This document shows, piece by piece, positions 24,914 to 31,907 of a DNA stretch of 35,148 nucleotides. The DNA lies in assembly GCA_035551475.1 (NCBI GenBank), contig DASZMX010000031.1, forward strand, positions 1-35,148. Direction: 5' to 3'. The DNA comes from DASZMX01 sp035551475 (GTDB lineage: Bacteria; Verrucomicrobiota; Verrucomicrobiia; Limisphaerales; Palsa-1400). Both the position numbers and the translations under genes were made by a program. The notes below the pieces were generated by a model that was given only the letters and a program-made list of their open reading frames with translations, made no database searches and was not told the DNA's origin. The first letter of the stretch is position 1; every line of letters starts with the position of its first letter.

Positions 24914-26392
24914 ATGGAAAAACCGCGCCCGAGCCTTCTGCAAATCTGGAACATGAATTTTGGATTTCTCGGAATCCAATTTGGCTGGGGCCTCCAGTTG
25001 GCCAACATGAGCGCCATCTACGCCAAGCTCGGCGCCAATTCCGATAAAATCCCAATCCTGTGGCTGGCCGGCCCCATCACCGGCCTCCTGGTGCAGCCCT
25101 TGATTGGCTCCATGAGCGACCGCACTTGGAACCGCCTCGGGCGGCGCCGCCCTTATTTTCTGGCCGGCGCCATTCTCTCCAGTTTGGGATTGTTCTTCAT
25201 GCCCGACGCCCCGGCGGTGTGGGCCGCGGCGATGATGCTCTGGATTCTCGATGCCTCCATCAACGTCAGCATGGAGCCGTTCCGCGCCTTCGTGGCCGAC
25301 AAGCTTCCGCTCTCCCAACGCACCACCGGTTTCGTGATGCAAAGTTTCTTCATCGGCCTCGGCGCCACCGTCGCCAACGCGCTGCCGTGGCTGCTGCAGC
25401 ACAACGGCGTCACCGGAAATGCCGCCAACGGCGTTCCCCTCGCCGTGCAATACTCCTTCAAGCTCGGCGCCGCGGTTTTCCTCCTCGCCGTGCTCTGGAC
25501 TATTTTCACCACGCCCGAATATCCGCCCGAAAACATGGAAGAATTTCTCCGCCAAAAAACCACCAAAACGCCCTGGCAGATTCCGTGGAATTTCATTTTG
25601 ACGGGCGCCGCGATTTGCGCCGTCGTCGCCGGCTTGCGCGGTCAAATCGCCGATCACAGCATAACTCTCTGGCACGTGGTCATTGGCGCCATCCTCGGCG
25701 CCGCCATCGGCTGGGTTCTCGGCGGACGCCACGTCGGCCCGGCTGTCAAAGAAATGCCCTCCACCATGAAGCAACTCGCCGTCGTCCAGTTTTTTTCCTG
25801 GATGGGCCTCTTCTGCATGTGGATGTTTTTCGGCCTCGCCACCGCCCAGCAGGTTTTTGGAACCACCGACTCGAAATCACCCGCGTTCGATGAAGGCACG
25901 ATTTTCGGCGGCGGCGCCTTCGCCTGGTATTCCGTCGTCTGTTTTATCGCCGCGTTCTTCCTGCCGCCCCTCGCCCGCATGATCGGCCGCAAGTGGGTGC
26001 ACGCTCTCGCCTTGATCTGCGGCGGAGCCGGCCTCCTCGCCACCGGCGTGATTCACGACCGCGTTCTCTGGCAATGCACCATGATCGGCGTCGGCATCGC
26101 CTGGGCCTCCATCCTCGCCATGCCCTATTCCATTCTATCCGGCGCCTTGCCCCCCGCCCGCATGGGAGTGTATATGGGGATCTTCAACTTCTTCATCGTC
26201 CTGCCCGAAATCATCCTCTCCATCACCCTCGGCCCCATCGTCCGCGAACACTTCGCCAACGACCCCGTCAAAGTCGTCATGCTCGGCGGCCTCTGCATGA
26301 TCATCGCCGCCGTCGCCACCACCCGCGTCACCGACATCGCCGCCGTGCCCACGTCACCCGAACACCCCTTGGCAGAACCGGCCGGCGCCTAA
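24914..26392 (+). CDS. MFS transporter, sugar (SLC45/GPH-like) type
   Basis: A 492-residue integral membrane protein with about 12 hydrophobic segments. The loop between helices 2 and 3 has the MFS motif SMSDRTWNRLGRRRPYFLAG (about residues 75-95). The N-terminal stretch NMNFGFLGIQFGWGLQLANM resembles maltose/sucrose permeases of the SLC45/GPH group, which move sugars with protons or cations across the inner membrane. The substrate is not determined; no sugar enzyme adjoins it. A cytoplasmic loop (EYPPENMEEFLRQKTTKTPW) divides the two halves. No Shine-Dalgarno site precedes the start. A decayed copy of the island repeat lies 33 nt after the stop. Confidence 0.88.
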   Translation: MEKPRPSLLQIWNMNFGFLGIQFGWGLQLANMSAIYAKLGANSDKIPILWLAGPITGLLVQPLIGSMSDRTWNRLGRRRPYFLAGAILSSLGLFFMPDAPAVWAAAMMLWILDASINVSMEPFRAFVADKLPLSQRTTGFVMQSFFIGLGATVANALPWLLQHNGVTGNAANGVPLAVQYSFKLGAAVFLLAVLWTIFTTPEYPPENMEEFLRQKTTKTPWQIPWNFILTGAAICAVVAGLRGQIADHSITLWHVVIGAILGAAIGWVLGGRHVGPAVKEMPSTMKQLAVVQFFSWMGLFCMWMFFGLATAQQVFGTTDSKSPAFDEGTIFGGGAFAWYSVVCFIAAFFLPPLARMIGRKWVHALALICGGAGLLATGVIHDRVLWQCTMIGVGIAWASILAMPYSILSGALPPARMGVYMGIFNFFIVLPEIILSITLGPIVREHFANDPVKVVMLGGLCMIIAAVATTRVTDIAAVPTSPEHPLAEPAGA

Positions 26393-26425
26393 TTAGCCAC
26401 GTGTGCCAACCGCCCCCCAGCACGG

Positions 26426-26455
26426 CCAAATGTTAAAGTTTAAAATTTGATCCTG
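26426..26455 (-). repeat. Decayed copy of the island repeat
   Basis: Matches 25 of 30 positions of the repeat end at 29551-29580, beginning CCAAATGTTAAA and ending TCCTG. It lies outside the main island, between the convergent MFS and small membrane protein genes, and may mark an older insertion. Confidence 0.5.
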
Positions 26456-26486
26456 CCGCGATCATTGATGCAAGGCGAGGCGCCCT

Positions 26487-26801
26487 TCAGGTTAACGGCC
26501 CATTTTCCGAGATCCTTTCAATTTTCTCCCAGTTCATGACTTCTGAAAGAAACGGCCAACTCCTCCGCATCCCTTGAAGCCAGCGGATATAAACGAAGAG
26601 CATGCCCATCAGAAACGCGATGACCAAACCAAGGGCAAACCAAAAACCGCCGACCGCAAGCAAAAATAGAATGATGGCAAAAGGCACAGAGTAAAAAGCG
26701 TAATCTCTGGCTCGCAGTCGAAAAAACGGACGGATCATAAATCCGTGGGTCCGGGTAATCAGCAACCGCTTCGCCATTATCGTCTCGCTAGCTTTTTTCA
26801 T
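26487..26801 (-). CDS. Small two-helix membrane protein
   Basis: A 104-residue protein with a basic N-terminus (MKKASETIMAKRLLITRTHG) and two adjoining hydrophobic segments (about 37-75, FYSVPFAIILFLLAVGGFWF and LGLVIAFLMGMLFVYI), separated by a short turn. A charged tail includes NWEKIERISE. The family is unknown. The start is supported by AGGAGG 10 nt upstream, one of the best ribosome sites in the window. It lies downstream of the duplicated membrane protein on the same strand with an 85-nt gap, so cotranscription is possible. Confidence 0.65.
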   Translation of the reverse strand: MKKASETIMAKRLLITRTHGFMIRPFFRLRARDYAFYSVPFAIILFLLAVGGFWFALGLVIAFLMGMLFVYIRWLQGMRRSWPFLSEVMNWEKIERISENGPLT

Positions 26802-26886
26802 AACGCGTAGGCCTCCTTGCTATAAGCATACGAACATCGGTTCATACGTTGAAACACAAATCCTGGCGCAGTTTCAGGCCTCTATG

Positions 26887-27786
26887 TCAGGAACAGAGGG
26901 AAAAGCGGCGCGAGGCTGAGAACTGCGACGGAGCGGGCGTTTCCGGTTGTGCGCGATGGCAATCGAGGCCGGCAACGATGGCGACGGCAAGGAGCAGGCC
27001 ATAGAGAACGGGAGATTCCATTCCGAGACGCCACTCGTAGAACAGCCAGTTGGACACGGCCGCGAAATGACAGAAAATGACGGAAAGCGCGCAGATCAAA
27101 CCCGGGGTGCGCGGCAATCGCGTCGCCAGCGAAAACATAAAACTTGCGTAAGTCAGCGTGAGCGCCAGAAAGGGAGCCCAACCCCGCGACAGAAACACCC
27201 GTACAACGGCATCGCCCTCACGGCAGGTTTCCGGATGTGGCCAGAAGGAGGCGGGCTGGCCCAACAGTGTGACGGTAAAATCAGCGGCGATCACCATCAT
27301 CATTACCCAACGCAAGCGCCGCCCCGCCGCAGGGCCAGCAAGATCATCTGCATCGGAAATCGCGAGGCCAAGGATATAGCTCAAGAAGGTGCCATAACCC
27401 AACGTTCCGCCAAATCCGGTTCTCCAGCGGGAAGCCAGCCAGTTGGAAGCCCCAAAATAGTGACCGAAGATGCAAGCCAGCGCGATCATTAACGCCAAGC
27501 GTCTCGGAACAATGGACACCAGAAGCGTCGCCGCCACGAGATAGGCCAGACTGCAACCAAGGTAGGCCAGCCAGCCCGCGCCGAGTAAAAATTCAAAGGT
27601 ATGATTCGTGGGATGATGAATTCCCAGCCCATCGCCGCGCACGGCGGATTGGGGATTCTGCCAAAAGCCCGGCGGTTGGCCGGCCAGCGTGAGAACGATG
27701 CTAAAGAGTATCGCGCCCATCATGAGCCCGCGAAGCCGCTTAACCAGACGGTCATCGGAAAAGCGCAGGAGAAAGGTTGATGGCAT
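26887..27786 (-). CDS. Membrane protein with internal duplication, unknown function
   Basis: A 299-residue polytopic membrane protein that I cannot assign. It is built from two copies of one unit of about 130 residues. Each begins with LTLAGQPPGFWQNP / VTLLGQPASFWPHP, continues with a GD pair and FLLGAGWLAYLG / FLSRGWAPFLAL, and then IFGHYFGASNWLASRWRTG / IFCHFAAVSNWLFYEWRLG. Conserved features in both halves are GQP-FW-P, GW, PR, a membrane His, SNWL and WRxG. Paired inverted or tandem membrane repeats are common in transporters and channels, but nothing else points to a substrate. The start lacks a Shine-Dalgarno site. A short tail rich in Ser, Pro and Arg ends the protein. Confidence 0.75.
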   Translation of the reverse strand: MPSTFLLRFSDDRLVKRLRGLMMGAILFSIVLTLAGQPPGFWQNPQSAVRGDGLGIHHPTNHTFEFLLGAGWLAYLGCSLAYLVAATLLVSIVPRRLALMIALACIFGHYFGASNWLASRWRTGFGGTLGYGTFLSYILGLAISDADDLAGPAAGRRLRWVMMMVIAADFTVTLLGQPASFWPHPETCREGDAVVRVFLSRGWAPFLALTLTYASFMFSLATRLPRTPGLICALSVIFCHFAAVSNWLFYEWRLGMESPVLYGLLLAVAIVAGLDCHRAQPETPAPSQFSASRRFSLCS

Positions 27787-27966
27787 GGAGCAAGGCTGGC
27801 CGCAATTGACCGGTTTGTCAACGCTAAGGACAGGGCCAAGTATCGGGCCAGCCTCTTATGTGACCTGTTAGTCTCACTCAACTTATTGATGACGGTTTAT
27901 TCCAATGAGGCGGGAGGTTCGATCGTAGAAAGCCCTGAACCAACATTCTAAAGGTCCAGCCAAAAT

Positions 27967-27990
27967 AGGGTCCTCGGAAGGGTCCTCGGG
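27967..27990 (+). repeat. Tandem 12-mer at the island's left edge
   Basis: AGGGTCCTCGGA (27967-27978) is followed directly by AGGGTCCTCGGG (27979-27990). The second unit leads straight into the repeat copy at 27989. A related series with GGTCATCGG occurs at about 29620-29652. Confidence 0.6.
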
Positions 27991-28014
27991 GTCACATCTT
28001 AACATTTAACATTT
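27989..28014 (+). repeat. Island repeat, copy 1, left of the transposase
   Basis: Starts GGGTCACATCTTAACATTT and continues with AACATTT, giving a doubled AACATTT. It is the reference plus-orientation copy, 34 nt before the transposase start. Confidence 0.85.
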
Positions 28015-28048
28015 GACGCGGGCGGCGGTTCCAGGCACCCTCAGCCAC

Positions 28049-29116
28049 ATGGCTAGGCCTTTGCGAATTGAACATGTGGGTGGATGGTATCATATCACCG
28101 CCCGCGGCAATGAGCGTCGCAACATTTTTCGAGATGACCATGATCGCTCTCATTTTCTGGAATTACTCGGGGAGATGGCCGAGCGCTTTGCGGTCACGTT
28201 GCACTGCTTCGTATTGATGGACAATCATTATCATCTCATCCTCGAACTACGGCAATCCAATCTGAGCCGGGCCTTGCAATGGCTGAACCTAAGTTATAGC
28301 GCCTGGTTCAACCGGCGGCACGAGCGCAGCGGCCACCTGTTTCAAGGGCGATTTAAGTCGATTCTATTTAACGCTGCGGCCTCTGCGCTCGAAGTGAGTC
28401 GGTACGTGCATTTGAATCCCATTCGGGTGGGGCGCTTGGGGTTGGGGAAATCCGAACGAGCCGCCAAGCACGCCGGAGGGAGTTCTGCGCCAGACCCCCA
28501 GCAGATTCGAGAGCGCCTTCAACGTCTACGGAGTTACCGGTGGAGTTCGTATCGGGCCTATATCGGCCTTGGCGCGTGCCCACCTTGGCTGGATCGAAGT
28601 GATGTCGTCGATACGAATCGCGGCACTCAGGCTCAGCAGCGAGAATATTATCGTCAGTATGTGGAATCAGCCGTGCGAGAAGGAGTGAACACCGCAGGAC
28701 TGTGGGCGGAGTTGAAGGAGGGCGTGATTTTAGGAAGCGCGCAATTTGTCCAACGGCTGCGAGAGCGCTTCGAAGGAGACCGGCAGGAACAGCGGGCGGC
28801 GGCGCGGCTGAAGGCCCCACGATTGACCTTGCCCGAGGTGATCGCGGCAGTGGAAAAGGTTAAAGGCCAACGGTGGGAAGCGTTCCGAAACCGTCATGGC
28901 GACGGGGGTCGGGACATGGTCTTATATCTGGGCCGACGCCGCTGCGGGTTGACGCTCAGGGAACTCGAAACAGCTTGCGGGCTGGGCAGCTATGGGGTCG
29001 TTGCGATGGCCATCCGCCGATACGAGAGGAAGGTGATTCAGGACGTCGCCGAAGCGAAGCTGCTAAATAAAATAAATCAAATGTTAAGATGTGGACCTAA
29101 TCTCGCGCTTAAATGA
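28049..29116 (+). CDS. REP-associated tyrosine transposase (RAYT, IS200-like Y1 family)
   Basis: A 355-residue transposase. The N-terminal half is the Y1 fold: MARPLRIEHVGGWYHITARG, the HUH-type metal site in LMDNHYHLILE, and the catalytic-region segment RSGHLFQGRFKSILFN, followed by YVHLNPIRVGRLG and YRWSSYRAY. RAYTs are domesticated relatives of IS200/IS605 transposases that act on palindromic repeats around them. The C-terminal extension (about 220-355) ends with a helix-turn-helix-like part (LTLRELETACGLGSYGVVAM). The ATG at 28049 is chosen because the start MARPLRIE is typical and an upstream TTG lies inside the repeat. The last codons read through a repeat copy (29065-29097), and the stop overlaps the next start (ATGA), so the natural C-terminus may have been altered. 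Confidence 0.92.
   Translation: MARPLRIEHVGGWYHITARGNERRNIFRDDHDRSHFLELLGEMAERFAVTLHCFVLMDNHYHLILELRQSNLSRALQWLNLSYSAWFNRRHERSGHLFQGRFKSILFNAAASALEVSRYVHLNPIRVGRLGLGKSERAAKHAGGSSAPDPQQIRERLQRLRSYRWSSYRAYIGLGACPPWLDRSDVVDTNRGTQAQQREYYRQYVESAVREGVNTAGLWAELKEGVILGSAQFVQRLRERFEGDRQEQRAAARLKAPRLTLPEVIAAVEKVKGQRWEAFRNRHGDGGRDMVLYLGRRRCGLTLRELETACGLGSYGVVAMAIRRYERKVIQDVAEAKLLNKINQMLRCGPNLALK
29065..29097 (-). repeat. Island repeat, truncated copy inside the transposase 3' end
   Basis: AAATAAAATAAATCAAATGT is followed by TAAGATGTGGACC. It lacks one AAATGTT unit and has GTGGACC instead of GTGACCC. Orientation is opposite to copy 1, so the two bracket the transposase. Confidence 0.75.
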
Positions 29117-29544
29117 AATCGGCCCCCCCATACTTGCGGAATACAAATGCGGTTCTAAAGGCTTTTGGTTATTGGCCCAGCTTTCATGATGCGCCGGTGG
29201 TTGCCTTCCGTTATGACCGCAAAGGACACGGAGCAGTAGAACTTACTCTTCATGGATGGGAGATGACTGCAGACGTTGATGCACGCGGCTTCTACAAACT
29301 GATTAAGCGCCACTTGGTTCGGTTCGCATTCAAAGAAATCACGGAACCGAAGCTGGACGAGTTCGATTCCGAGAACATTCTCTTCGGATTGAATTTTTCG
29401 AGCCCTGAAGACTTTGCGGCGGTCGGGAGATTTTCCGTGGAGTTGGACTCGGCTATAGGCTGCGAGCTCTGTGGTTCATTTTGTGCAAAATCCGGCGAGG
29501 TGCTGGAAGTCATTCCGTGTGACGCAGAAGGCCGCCCCGAATAA
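29113..29544 (+). CDS. Imm50-like small protein (possible immunity protein)
   Basis: A 143-residue protein. The motif FGYWPSFHDAPVVAFRYDR (about residues 18-36) is like the start of Imm50-type immunity proteins, which protect against polymorphic toxins; the remaining strand-rich sequence (VELTLHGWEMTAD, FKEITEPKLDEFDSENI, FSVELDSAIGCELCG) fits an alpha/beta fold. No toxin gene is near, so the role is unproven. It overlaps the transposase stop by 4 nt and ends within a repeat copy (TAA at 29542-29544). Its GC content looks lower than that of the chromosomal neighbours, consistent with transfer. The last 30 bases plus the following repeat are copied again at 29689-29742. Confidence 0.65.
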   Translation: MKSAPPYLRNTNAVLKAFGYWPSFHDAPVVAFRYDRKGHGAVELTLHGWEMTADVDARGFYKLIKRHLVRFAFKEITEPKLDEFDSENILFGLNFSSPEDFAAVGRFSVELDSAIGCELCGSFCAKSGEVLEVIPCDAEGRPE

Positions 29545-29580
29545 AATAAACCAAATGTTAAATGTTAAGATGTGACCCTG
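29541..29580 (-). repeat. Island repeat, copy 3
   Basis: ATAAAATAAACCAAATGTTA, then AATGTTAAGATGTGACCCTG. It is a full-length copy in minus orientation. The stop codon of the preceding gene lies in its first bases. Confidence 0.85.
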
Positions 29581-29688
29581 ATCCCCTTGTGTAAAGGCCC
29601 AAATTTTGTGCAACGAAGGAGGGTCATCGGTGAGGTCATCGGTAGGTCATCGGAGCGGGGTCCGGAGTCAGAGGGGGGGGCCCCCTTA

Positions 29689-29742
29689 CCGTGTGACGCA
29701 GAAGGCCGCCCTGAATAAAATAAACCAAATGTTAAATGTTAA
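29689..29742 (+). repeat. 54-bp direct duplicate of the preceding gene's 3' end
   Basis: Identical at 53 of 54 positions to 29515-29568, 174 bp upstream. It covers the last coding bases of the Imm50-like gene, its stop codon and part of the island repeat (29713-29742). Confidence 0.9.
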
Positions 29743-29783
29743 CAGTCATCAGGGTCACATCTTAACATTTAACATTTAACGCC
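29727..29783 (+). repeat. Head-to-head repeat pair forming a hairpin
   Basis: AAATGTTAAATGTTAA (29727-29742) pairs perfectly with TTAACATTTAACATTT (29762-29777), a 16-bp stem with a 19-nt loop. The right arm belongs to a plus-orientation repeat copy (29750-29783). It resembles the paired, inverted REPs on which RAYTs act. Confidence 0.85.
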
Positions 29784-29879
29784 AGCGGCAGTTCTGATTC
29801 TGCTCCTTCCTTTAAATTTGCTCATTGCTTTTTCCCAGTGCGTCAACTGTATTATTCCCGAAAAGGGCCTTGTTCAATT

Positions 29880-30269
29880 ATGATCCCAGATGGCCTCATT
29901 ATCGAAGCTCGGGCGAAAATCACCTGGGGCGAGTTTCCTGCAACGGTTTGCGAATTTCTCGTGGCCCACGGTGTTCCGAGAAGCGAGGCAGCATTGCAGA
30001 TCAAGCAACTAGCTTTGGAGAGAAACGCCGCAGTCCGGAAGCTCGGAATCAAAGGTATCTGTGTCGGCGTGGCGCTGATATTGTCAGCGACAACATTCCT
30101 TTGGTTTGTATTTGGAGGCGGCCATCTTGGATATGGATCGACCCGGGCTGGGAAAGCAGCTGGTTTTCTTTTCCTCGCGGGCGCATACGGAATTCACAGG
30201 CTCATCAAGGGCATCTTTTATTTGGTGCGCCCGCAGTTGGATGAAGAATCTCTTAGTGATGTCGACTAA
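29880..30269 (+). CDS. Small membrane protein, unknown family
   Basis: A 129-residue protein. The soluble N-terminal part (1 to about 55) is helical (ATVCEFLVAHGVPRSEAALQ, IKQLALERNAAVRK). Two hydrophobic segments follow (about 58-80, GICVGVALILSATTFLWFVF, and about 92-112, AAGFLFLAGAYGIHRLIKGI), and the tail is acidic (QLDEESLSDVD). I do not recognise a family. The ATG at 29880 is chosen; a GTG at 29838 would add 14 residues. It sits between inward-facing repeat copies (29750-29783 and 30296-30317), like a cassette. Confidence 0.55.
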   Translation: MIPDGLIIEARAKITWGEFPATVCEFLVAHGVPRSEAALQIKQLALERNAAVRKLGIKGICVGVALILSATTFLWFVFGGGHLGYGSTRAGKAAGFLFLAGAYGIHRLIKGIFYLVRPQLDEESLSDVD

Positions 30270-30295
30270 GGGCCTCGTCAAGACTATAAATGATG

Positions 30296-30317
30296 ATGTT
30301 AAGATGTGACCCTGATT
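30296..30317 (-). repeat. Island repeat, copy after the small membrane protein
   Basis: ATGTTAAGATGTGACCCTGA followed by TT. This is a shortened minus-orientation copy with the conserved core, 26 nt after the stop of the preceding gene. Confidence 0.8.
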
Positions 30318-30340
30318 CCGCGGTCCTGCTGCTTCAGCGT

Positions 30341-30781
30341 ATGAACGGTGAACATTTATTGATTTGGTTTACGAGCGGGAAGGCGCAAGCGGTTGGTCTC
30401 CGATCGTTGCCAGACTCTTCAGCGTTTACTTTTGACGGTGTCACGTTTTATAGGATTCCTGAATACCTTGGCGACGTAGATTATTTGCGCGATGATCAAG
30501 GCCGGCTCGTGGGCTTTGCTTGGATGTTGGGCGATGACGATTACTTGGCGGCTGTTCGTGATGAACTACTCCCACAAAGTGAGGCTGTAAAAGTGAGCGA
30601 CGGCATGCTGATAATATTACTCGAGGAACGCCCTTTTGAGGTTAAATGTGTTCAGGCAATGGGCTCGGAGCTTTATCGAAGTGAAACTAAAGGCTTGATG
30701 GTGACCGTTCCAAATTGGGGTTTTGGTGCGATTGGTTTTCCGCTGATTCATTCGCACACTCCTGTGGCGGTGGTTAATTGA
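30341..30781 (+). CDS. Hypothetical protein in the repeat island
   Basis: A 146-residue protein of unknown family, rich in beta strands and aromatic residues (HLLIWFTSGKAQAVGLRSLP, FTFDGVTFYRIPEYLGDVDY, KGLMVTVPNWGFGAIGFPLI). There is no signal peptide or membrane segment. The frame is open upstream into the repeat (ATG at 30290), but those codons are repeat sequence, so ATG 30341 is preferred; neither has a ribosome site. The small acidic composition is reminiscent of immunity-type accessory proteins, but this is a guess. It is bordered by repeat copies at 30296 and 30791. Confidence 0.55.
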   Translation: MNGEHLLIWFTSGKAQAVGLRSLPDSSAFTFDGVTFYRIPEYLGDVDYLRDDQGRLVGFAWMLGDDDYLAAVRDELLPQSEAVKVSDGMLIILLEERPFEVKCVQAMGSELYRSETKGLMVTVPNWGFGAIGFPLIHSHTPVAVVN

Positions 30782-30790
30782 TAAATGGCG

Positions 30791-30805
30791 CAGGGTCACA
30801 TCTTA
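30791..30805 (+). repeat. Island repeat, truncated right-end copy
   Basis: CAGGGTCACATCTTA, the first half of the plus-orientation repeat. It lies 9 nt after the stop of the hypothetical gene and ends the island before metF. Confidence 0.75.
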
Positions 30806-30874
30806 CTGTGAACAACGTCACGCAATGAAAACTGAGCGCAGCACGGCGCAGTGGCGTCCAATGTTTTCTCGCGG

Positions 30875-31783
30875 CTAGGCGGCGGAGCGGGCCAGGCCAA
30901 GGTTTCGCACCACGGCCACGGTGGAGCGCGCTTTGTTTAAGGTGTAAAAGTGCAGACCCGGAGCGCCAGCTTTGAGGAGCTCGGCGGATTGCTGGGTGGC
31001 GTACTCGATGCCGAATTGCGCGCAGGCTTCGTCGTTTTCGGCGTGCTCTTCCAGGCGGGCCACGAGGGCGGCGGGCAGGCGGGCGCCGCACATCGCGGTG
31101 AAACGCTTGATTTGCGAGGCGCTCAGAATGGGGATGATGCCGGGAAAGATCGGCACGGTGACGCCTTTTTTCGCGAGGTAATCGCGGAAGCGGAAGAAAT
31201 CGTTGTTGTCGAAGAAAAGCTGGGTCAAGACGAAATCAGCGCCGTGATCGATTTTGGCCTTGAGCCGGTCCCAATCCACTTCGCGCCCTTCGGTGCAGGC
31301 GATGTGGCCTTCCGGAAAGCCGGCGGTGCCGATGCCGAAGCCGCCCATTTCCTTCAAGTATTTGACAAGCTGGTAGGAGAACTCAAAGCCGCCTTCGGTC
31401 TTCTGGAACTCGCCTTTGCTTTCGGGCGGGTCGCCGCGCAGCGCCAGGATATTGCGAATGCCGCGCGCCTTGGCCTCGTCCAGCACGTGGCGCAAGTCGG
31501 CCACGGTGGCGTTCACGCAGGTCAGGTGCGACATGGTGACGATGCCATGCTCGCGCTGCAACCGATCCACGATGCCGAGGGTTTTGTCGCGCGTGCCGCC
31601 GCCGGCGCCGTAGGTGACGGAGCAAAAATCCGGGCGCAATTCCTGGAGCGCGGGCACGGTCTTCTCGAAAAAGTTGCGCTCGCCCTCGTCCGTCTTGGGC
31701 GGGAAAAACTCAAAGGACACCACCGGCTGGCCCGCCGCCTTTCTCTCGGCATAAATATCGCGGATAAATCGCATCCATCTCAT
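30875..31783 (-). CDS. metF: Methylenetetrahydrofolate reductase
   Basis: A 302-residue FAD enzyme of the MetF family, near the usual bacterial length. It reduces 5,10-methylene-THF to 5-methyl-THF for methionine synthesis. The N-terminal SFEFFPPKT motif carries the catalytic Glu (about residue 25). Further family segments are VTYGAGGGTRDKTLG, MSHLTCVNAT, ILALRGDPPE, IGTAGFPEGH, FVLTQLFFDN and PGIIPILS. No metH or metE adjoins it here. The start may be ATG 31783 or 31774. It is divergent from the proteasomal ATPase, with about 120 bp between the starts, and its 3' end faces the repeat island. Confidence 0.96.
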   Translation of the reverse strand: MRWMRFIRDIYAERKAAGQPVVSFEFFPPKTDEGERNFFEKTVPALQELRPDFCSVTYGAGGGTRDKTLGIVDRLQREHGIVTMSHLTCVNATVADLRHVLDEAKARGIRNILALRGDPPESKGEFQKTEGGFEFSYQLVKYLKEMGGFGIGTAGFPEGHIACTEGREVDWDRLKAKIDHGADFVLTQLFFDNNDFFRFRDYLAKKGVTVPIFPGIIPILSASQIKRFTAMCGARLPAALVARLEEHAENDEACAQFGIEYATQQSAELLKAGAPGLHFYTLNKARSTVAVVRNLGLARSAA

Positions 31784-31907
31784 TATGGAAAGGAAGCGGC
31801 GGAAAGTCTAACGTCTTCCGCCAGTTACCAAAATGATTTCGGCTAATATCGCGCGGGAAAAACCGCTTCCCATTTGCAAAAGCGCCTCTGCGGGCTACCT
31901 TAAGGGC

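Larger units (their letters stand above)
29545..29879. other. Spacer between small genes: repeats and G-rich tract, no gene
   Basis: After the repeat at 29541 the spacer holds three near-copies of GGTCATCGG (about 29622-29652), a run of eight G followed by C (29672-29685), a second copy of the 3' end of the previous gene (29689-29742) and a repeat hairpin (29727-29777). No start or stop pattern suggests a gene. Confidence 0.6.
27967..30805. mobile_element. Accessory island with REP-type transposase and repeat-bordered small genes
   Basis: The stretch between the duplicated membrane protein and metF holds a RAYT transposase and three short genes of lower GC than the flanking genes. Copies of one repeat occur in both orientations at 27989, 29065, 29541, 29713, 29750, 30296 and 30791. 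The gene at 29880 sits between inward-facing copies, as does the transposase. The boundaries given are those of the outermost repeats. Mobility of the whole unit is inference; no target-site duplication was identified. Confidence 0.5.

Noticed and set aside
27967..30805. Repeat series considered as a CRISPR array
   Set aside because: Copies occur in both orientations, are spaced by whole genes rather than 30-40 bp units, and no cas gene is present.
27967..30805. Island considered as an integron cassette array
   Set aside because: No integrase of the tyrosine recombinase type is present and the repeats lack attC-like paired R boxes; the RAYT explains the repeats better.
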